The notes under the pieces: model-generated
Told to the model about the DNA's origin: nothing
The model's input: only the letters and a program-made list of their open reading frames with translations
Databases searched by the model: none
Part shown: piece after piece, positions 60,206 to 64,000 of the stretch
How the letters are laid out: every line of letters begins with the position of its first letter
Position numbering within the stretch: position 1 is the stretch's first letter
Assembly (NCBI RefSeq): GCF_001187505.1
Contig: NZ_CP012150.1
Span: forward strand, 3,720,001 to 3,784,000
DNA from: Mycolicibacterium goodii
Lineage (GTDB): Bacteria; Actinomycetota; Actinomycetes; Mycobacteriales; Mycobacteriaceae
Direction of reading: 5' to 3'
DNA length: 64,000 nucleotides
Position numbers and translations under genes: made by a program

Positions 60206-61975
60206 TCAGCCGTTGACCGAGATGTTGGTGATGTCGGCGTTGTTGCCGAGCGACTGCCACGTCCAGTTGGTCACGCGATCGGAGGTCGGAATGGTCTTCA
60301 CGCGTTCGATCAACGGGAACCACGCGAGATCCGCGGAGGCGATCCGATTGGCTTTTTTCCAGTCCGCGGTGGGATCGGCGGCGGCGAACGCCCGCGCGGC
60401 GGCAGCGTTGAGTTGCGGATTGTGGTACGTGACGCCGTTCCAGCTCCCGCCCGGTGCGAAGTCGGAGTTGAGCCAGCCGCCCAACGTCATCCGCGCGCTG
60501 TTGCCCTGCCAGTCCGGGGTCCACGTGGTGATCGCCAGATCCCACTGGTCGAGGTTGGACTTGTCGGCCAGGTAGGCCCGGAACGCGCCCCAGCTGTCGC
60601 CGGCGATCGGGACGAGGCGCACGGTGATGCCCGAGCGGGCCAGCGCGTTCTGCACCGAGGTGCCGATCTTCTCGAACTCCGGGGTGTTGCGGTATGCGAC
60701 GCTGAGCGTCAGATCTTGGTGACCGGTCTCGGCGAGCAGCGCTTTGGCCTTGTCCGGGTCACCCTTGTCCTCGGGGGTGGGATAGGGGTTGTCGTCGTTG
60801 AAGCCCACTGTCGTCGACGTCAGGATCTCGTTGCTCGGGATCGCCGAGTCCGGGCCGCCGAGTCCGCGGACCACGTCGGCGCGGTTGAGCGAATAGTTCA
60901 CGGCCTGACGGACTTTCAGATCCTTCAGCGCGGCCTGAGCCGGTGTCGCGGGTTCGGCGGGGTTGTTCCAGCTGATGAAGACGGCCGATCCGCTCGCCGA
61001 CGAATGCAGATGCTCGGGGTCGGTTCGCTTGTATTGCGCGATCACGTTGGCCGGGAACGACCGCACGTACAGCGCGATGTCGGCGGTGCCGGTCTGCAGC
61101 TGCTGCGATGCGGCGTCCGCCGAGGCGACCGTGGTGTCGAAGACGATCTTGTCGGCGTAGGCCTTACGCGGATCGCCCTCGGAGTTGTACTCGGGCACCT
61201 TCGCCAGCGTGAGCTGCTTGCCCTGATCATAGGATTCGATGTAGTACGGCCCACTCGACACATAGTTCTTGCGGAACTCCAGGCTGTCGGCGAAGTACTT
61301 CGACGTCACCTCCTCTGGCAACGGCGTGACGAAGTTGAGCGTCAGGATGTCCAGGATGTCGCTGGCCGGCTCGGTGAGCGTCAGCTGCAGGGTCTTGTCG
61401 TCGAGGGCCTTGAAACCCCGGACCTCGTGGGTGTCGATGAACTGCTTGACCGCGCCGAGGTCCCCCGTCGGCACCTTCGCGAATTCCGCGGCGTACTCCT
61501 TGAATCCGTCGAACGTGGCATTGAAGTAGGTGATCGCGCTGACCTGAGCGTTGGGATCGGGGAACCGTTTGACGGCGTACACGAAGTCTCGGGCGGTGAT
61601 CTCACGGTTGCTCGCACCGGAGAACGTGATGTTGTCGCGCAGGTGGAACGTGTACGTCTTGCGGTCGGGGCTGACGTCCCAGCTCTCGGCCAGGTCGGGC
61701 ACCACGGTGGTGTCGTCGCCGATGCCGTCCCTGCTGCCCGGGTAGGTGACGAGTTGGCGGGTGGTCGCCCGGATCACCTGCCACGATTCTGCCGAGTAGG
61801 CGATCAGCGGATCGAGCGCGTCGATGTCCTCCACCGACGCGATGTGCAGCGTGCCGCCGTAGAGACTGTCAGGATCGGTCGACGACGCCGATTCACCTGT
61901 GTCGGTTCCGCAGGCAGCGACGACGAGCGCCGTGGTGGCGATCAGCGCGCCGAGAACTCTTCGTGTGGTTTTCAT
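60206..61975 (-). CDS. ABC peptide/opine-type substrate-binding lipoprotein
   Basis: This is an SBP_bac_5 family receptor of 589 residues. The lipoprotein signal ends in LVVAAC (Cys22). The mature part begins LHIASVEDIDALDPLIAYSAES and has VPDLAESWDVSPDRKTYTFHLRDNI read in parts, both typical of DppA/OppA-type receptors. It is followed by two DppBC-type permeases in the same direction of transcription order as usual (receptor last on this strand). The ligand may be a peptide, an opine or another small compound. Confidence 0.87.
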   Translation of the reverse strand: MKTTRRVLGALIATTALVVAACGTDTGESASSTDPDSLYGGTLHIASVEDIDALDPLIAYSAESWQVIRATTRQLVTYPGSRDGIGDDTTVVPDLAESWDVSPDRKTYTFHLRDNITFSGASNREITARDFVYAVKRFPDPNAQVSAITYFNATFDGFKEYAAEFAKVPTGDLGAVKQFIDTHEVRGFKALDDKTLQLTLTEPASDILDILTLNFVTPLPEEVTSKYFADSLEFRKNYVSSGPYYIESYDQGKQLTLAKVPEYNSEGDPRKAYADKIVFDTTVASADAASQQLQTGTADIALYVRSFPANVIAQYKRTDPEHLHSSASGSAVFISWNNPAEPATPAQAALKDLKVRQAVNYSLNRADVVRGLGGPDSAIPSNEILTSTTVGFNDDNPYPTPEDKGDPDKAKALLAETGHQDLTLSVAYRNTPEFEKIGTSVQNALARSGITVRLVPIAGDSWGAFRAYLADKSNLDQWDLAITTWTPDWQGNSARMTLGGWLNSDFAPGGSWNGVTYHNPQLNAAAARAFAAADPTADWKKANRIASADLAWFPLIERVKTIPTSDRVTNWTWQSLGNNADITNISVNG

Positions 61976-62004
61976 GTGCTCCTCGATTGTGTTGCTGCGA
62001 ATGC

Positions 62005-62988
62005 CTATTTGCCGCTACGGGCGTGGGTGACGACGTCGATGACGAACGTCGAGACGACGAAGATGACGGCGCCGAGCAGGGTGCAGCCGATCACCACGGG
62101 CGCATCGCCGTTGTTGGCGGCGTTGACGGCCAACCGCCCGACCCCGTCGAGTCCGAAGATCTGCTCGGTGATGATCGCTCCGCCGAGGATCGCGGCGAAC
62201 TCGATGGCGCCCAACGTCAGGATGGGATTGAGCGCCGCCGACAACGCGTGGTCGAAGTACACACCGCGGGGCCCGACGCCTTTCGCCCGTGCGGTGCGGA
62301 TGTAGTCCTTGTTGGCGACCTCCAGCACCGAGGCGCGGACAACACGCTGGAACAGGCCGACCTCGACGAGCAGCAGGGTTGTCCACGGCAGCAGGAGATG
62401 CCGCGCCCATTCGGCTGGGGACTCGGTCAACGCCACGTAGCCGCCGCTGGGGAAGAACTTCACGCCGGCCAGCGACAGCTGGTAATACAGCACGAACAGC
62501 AGGATCACGCCGGTGACGAAAGTCGGCACCGACAGAAGCACATACGACACGCCTGAGGTGACGTGATCGAACACGCCGCCCGGCCGCCGTGCCGCGTACA
62601 CCCCGAGGACGATCGAGATCGTGATCCACAGCAGCAGCGCACCCGCGGCGAGGCTGAACGTCACCGGGATCTTCTCCAGGATCAGCTCGGTGACCGGCCG
62701 TTGCTGCCGGTAGGAGTACCCCAGGCTGGGCGGCCAGTTCACCAGTCCGGTGGGCGTGCCCTTGATCTCGGGTCCGCGCACCACGTAGTACCACAGTTGC
62801 TGATACCAGGGATCGTTGAGCCGCAAGCTGTTTGCGATCGTCGCGATGGTCTCCTCCGAGGCGTTCTCGGGGGCTAGCATGCGGGCCGGGTCGCGATAGG
62901 CGATGCGGGTCAGCCCGAAGGTGACGAGCACGACCGCGAACACCGTCAGCACCATGCGGGCGGCGCGGGCCAGGAGAAATCGGGTCAT
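62005..62988 (-). CDS. ABC permease, DppB type
   Basis: This 327-residue permease has six spans. The N-terminal helix precedes the family segment ARMLAPENASEETIATIANSL, and the EAA loop lies in YIRTARAKGVGPRGVYFDHAL. It lies 29 bases upstream of the receptor start in the same operon. The start is ATG 62988, four bases from the other permease's stop. Confidence 0.89.
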   Translation of the reverse strand: MTRFLLARAARMVLTVFAVVLVTFGLTRIAYRDPARMLAPENASEETIATIANSLRLNDPWYQQLWYYVVRGPEIKGTPTGLVNWPPSLGYSYRQQRPVTELILEKIPVTFSLAAGALLLWITISIVLGVYAARRPGGVFDHVTSGVSYVLLSVPTFVTGVILLFVLYYQLSLAGVKFFPSGGYVALTESPAEWARHLLLPWTTLLLVEVGLFQRVVRASVLEVANKDYIRTARAKGVGPRGVYFDHALSAALNPILTLGAIEFAAILGGAIITEQIFGLDGVGRLAVNAANNGDAPVVIGCTLLGAVIFVVSTFVIDVVTHARSGK

Positions 62989-62992
62989 CGAT

Positions 62993-63934
62993 TTACCGTG
63001 CCGACAGCGGATCGAACCGGCTGCGCAGCCGGGTGCTGAGGATGTTGAAACCGAGCACCGTCACGAACAGCGCGGCGGCCGGCGCGATGAGCATCAGCGG
63101 CTGGACCTGGTACAGAGCGGAATCCTGCGCGTTGGCGATCATCGTTCCCCAGCTCGGCGTCGGAGGTTTGATTCCGACGCCGAGGTAGGACAGTGACGCT
63201 TCGGCGACGATGTTGGTGGGCAATTGCACGGCCCAGTAGATGATCACCGTCGGGGCGATGTTGGGCAGGATCTCCCGCGTCAACACCCGCGCATGCGAGC
63301 TTCCCGACCCGATCGCCGCCAGCACGAACGGTCTGGCCTTGAGCTCGATCACCGAATTGCGCACCAGGCGGGCGAAATACGTCCACGAGAACAGCGCGAT
63401 GATGCCGATCACCACGAAGATGGGGTCCACCAGCGTGGTTCCCGCGGTGCCGCGGTTGAGTGTCACCACACTCAGCGCCGTCACCAAGAACGGGAAGGCC
63501 AGTGCGACGTTGGTCAACTCGGACAGCACGGCGTCGGTGCGACCACCGAAATACCCGCCGATCAGGCCGACGACGACACCGACCACCATCGCGATCGTGG
63601 TGGCCGGGACACCGATGGTCAGTGAGATCCGAGCGCCGTACAGCGTGCGGATGAACACGTCGCGACCCGATCCGTCGGCGCCCAGCAGGAACCCCTTGCC
63701 GCCGGTGATCGGCAGACCGCTGTCGTCGAGTGTGTCGTCGGGGAACTGGTCATCGGGGCCGTGCCCGACGAGCGCGGCGACCAGCGGTGCCGAAAGTGCG
63801 GCAAGCACAACCAGTCCCACGAGAACCGAGCCGAAAAGCAGACCGGGGTCGGCCACCAGCGAGCGCCAGCCGCGCCGGTGTGCAGACACCGGTGGGGCGC
63901 CGGTGGCGGGGGAGCGCAGCGCCAGAGACGTCAC
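62993..63934 (-). CDS. ABC permease, DppC type
   Basis: This 313-residue permease has six spans, the KGFLLGADGSGRDVFIRTLYGAR segment read in parts, and an EAA loop at AAIGSGSSHARVLTREILPNI. The start is GTG 63934, overlapping the ATPase stop as GTGA. It pairs with the DppB-type permease. Confidence 0.88.
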   Translation of the reverse strand: MTSLALRSPATGAPPVSAHRRGWRSLVADPGLLFGSVLVGLVVLAALSAPLVAALVGHGPDDQFPDDTLDDSGLPITGGKGFLLGADGSGRDVFIRTLYGARISLTIGVPATTIAMVVGVVVGLIGGYFGGRTDAVLSELTNVALAFPFLVTALSVVTLNRGTAGTTLVDPIFVVIGIIALFSWTYFARLVRNSVIELKARPFVLAAIGSGSSHARVLTREILPNIAPTVIIYWAVQLPTNIVAEASLSYLGVGIKPPTPSWGTMIANAQDSALYQVQPLMLIAPAAALFVTVLGFNILSTRLRSRFDPLSAR

Positions 63935-64000
63935 GACACGGCCGCTTCCAGGCGCGGCACCGCATCCAGGAGACGCCGGGTGTAGGACGACTGCGGTGCG
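63931..64000 (-). CDS. ABC ATPase C-terminus, DppD/OppD type (partial)
   Basis: Only the last 23 codons lie in the window. They read SSYTRRLLDAVPRLEAAVS and stop, matching the C-terminal YTRRLLxAVP motif of oligopeptide ATPases. The stop overlaps the permease start as GTGA. The rest of the gene lies beyond the right edge. Confidence 0.75.
   Translation of the reverse strand, partial: APQSSYTRRLLDAVPRLEAAVS

Noticed and set aside
60185..62305. 706-codon open frame on the plus strand
   Set aside because: It is antisense to the peptide-type receptor and DppB-type permease, which have lipobox, spans and family motifs.
1..64000. CRISPR arrays, tRNA/rRNA genes, insertion sequences or prophage
   Set aside because: No regularly spaced direct repeats, transposase or integrase motifs, or tRNA-like cloverleaf sequences were found by eye.

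Overview
The window looks like chromosomal DNA of a fast-growing mycobacterium close to Mycolicibacterium smegmatis. It is uniformly GC-rich, genes are densely packed with many ATGA/GTGA stop-start overlaps and GTG starts, and the backbone gene order is, from memory, the reverse-complement counterpart of M. tuberculosis Rv2427c to Rv2403c. That backbone runs proA, a MoxR/VWA pair, nadD, rsfS, gpgP, octT, a degV-family gene, comEA, comEC, holA, rpsT, the ATP-grasp/alpha-E/transglutaminase trio, an MBL hydrolase, a CBS protein, a PemK-fold protein, lepA and lppR-like lipoproteins. I see no tRNA, rRNA, CRISPR array, insertion sequence or prophage.

Layout: 1-3091 is a sulfonate/taurine-type ABC importer operon headed by a partial rhodanese-like protein. 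3108-3968 is a ribokinase. 4095-11107 is conserved housekeeping: proline synthesis, NAD synthesis, ribosome silencing, and two steps of methylglucose lipopolysaccharide synthesis (gpgP, octT). 11223-14331 holds an SPFH protein, an oxidoreductase and a Lys/Ser/Glu-tailed secreted protein, where M. tuberculosis has eis. 14434-21759 is comEA-comEC-holA, rpsT and the peptide-ligase-like trio.

21756-38173 is a catabolic island of about 16 kb. It carries a flavin reductase fused to an FCD-type regulator, a PucR-type regulator, a luciferase-like monooxygenase, an alpha/beta hydrolase, a carboxymuconolactone-decarboxylase-like protein, a four-gene ABC importer, three Gfo/Idh/MocA oxidoreductases, two ACMSD-like amidohydrolases, an Ldh2-type dehydrogenase and a FAH-family hydrolase. 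The gene set describes import, flavin-dependent oxygenation, hydrolysis/decarboxylation and redox steps for a substrate that cannot be named from sequence. Two of its promoter regions share an 18/20 motif.

38264-39811 returns to backbone. 39863-46986 is an organosulfur block: a DszA/NtaA-type monooxygenase with a MetNIQ-type importer, divergent from SfnG-like and SsuD-like monooxygenases, with a palindromic candidate operator between them. 46987-51495 is backbone again (small membrane protein, PemK-fold protein, lepA, two lipoproteins). 51515-64000 is a second organosulfur-looking block: GAF protein, two DszA/NtaA-type monooxygenases, APC permease, MshD-like tandem GNAT protein, DszC-like flavoprotein, a quinone oxidoreductase, a methyltransferase, and an oligopeptide-type ABC importer running off the right edge.

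The recurring theme is sulfur and carbon scavenging with reduced-flavin monooxygenases: six luciferase-like enzymes plus one DszC-like enzyme, but only one recognisable flavin reductase. No intergenic stretch exceeds 300 bases.
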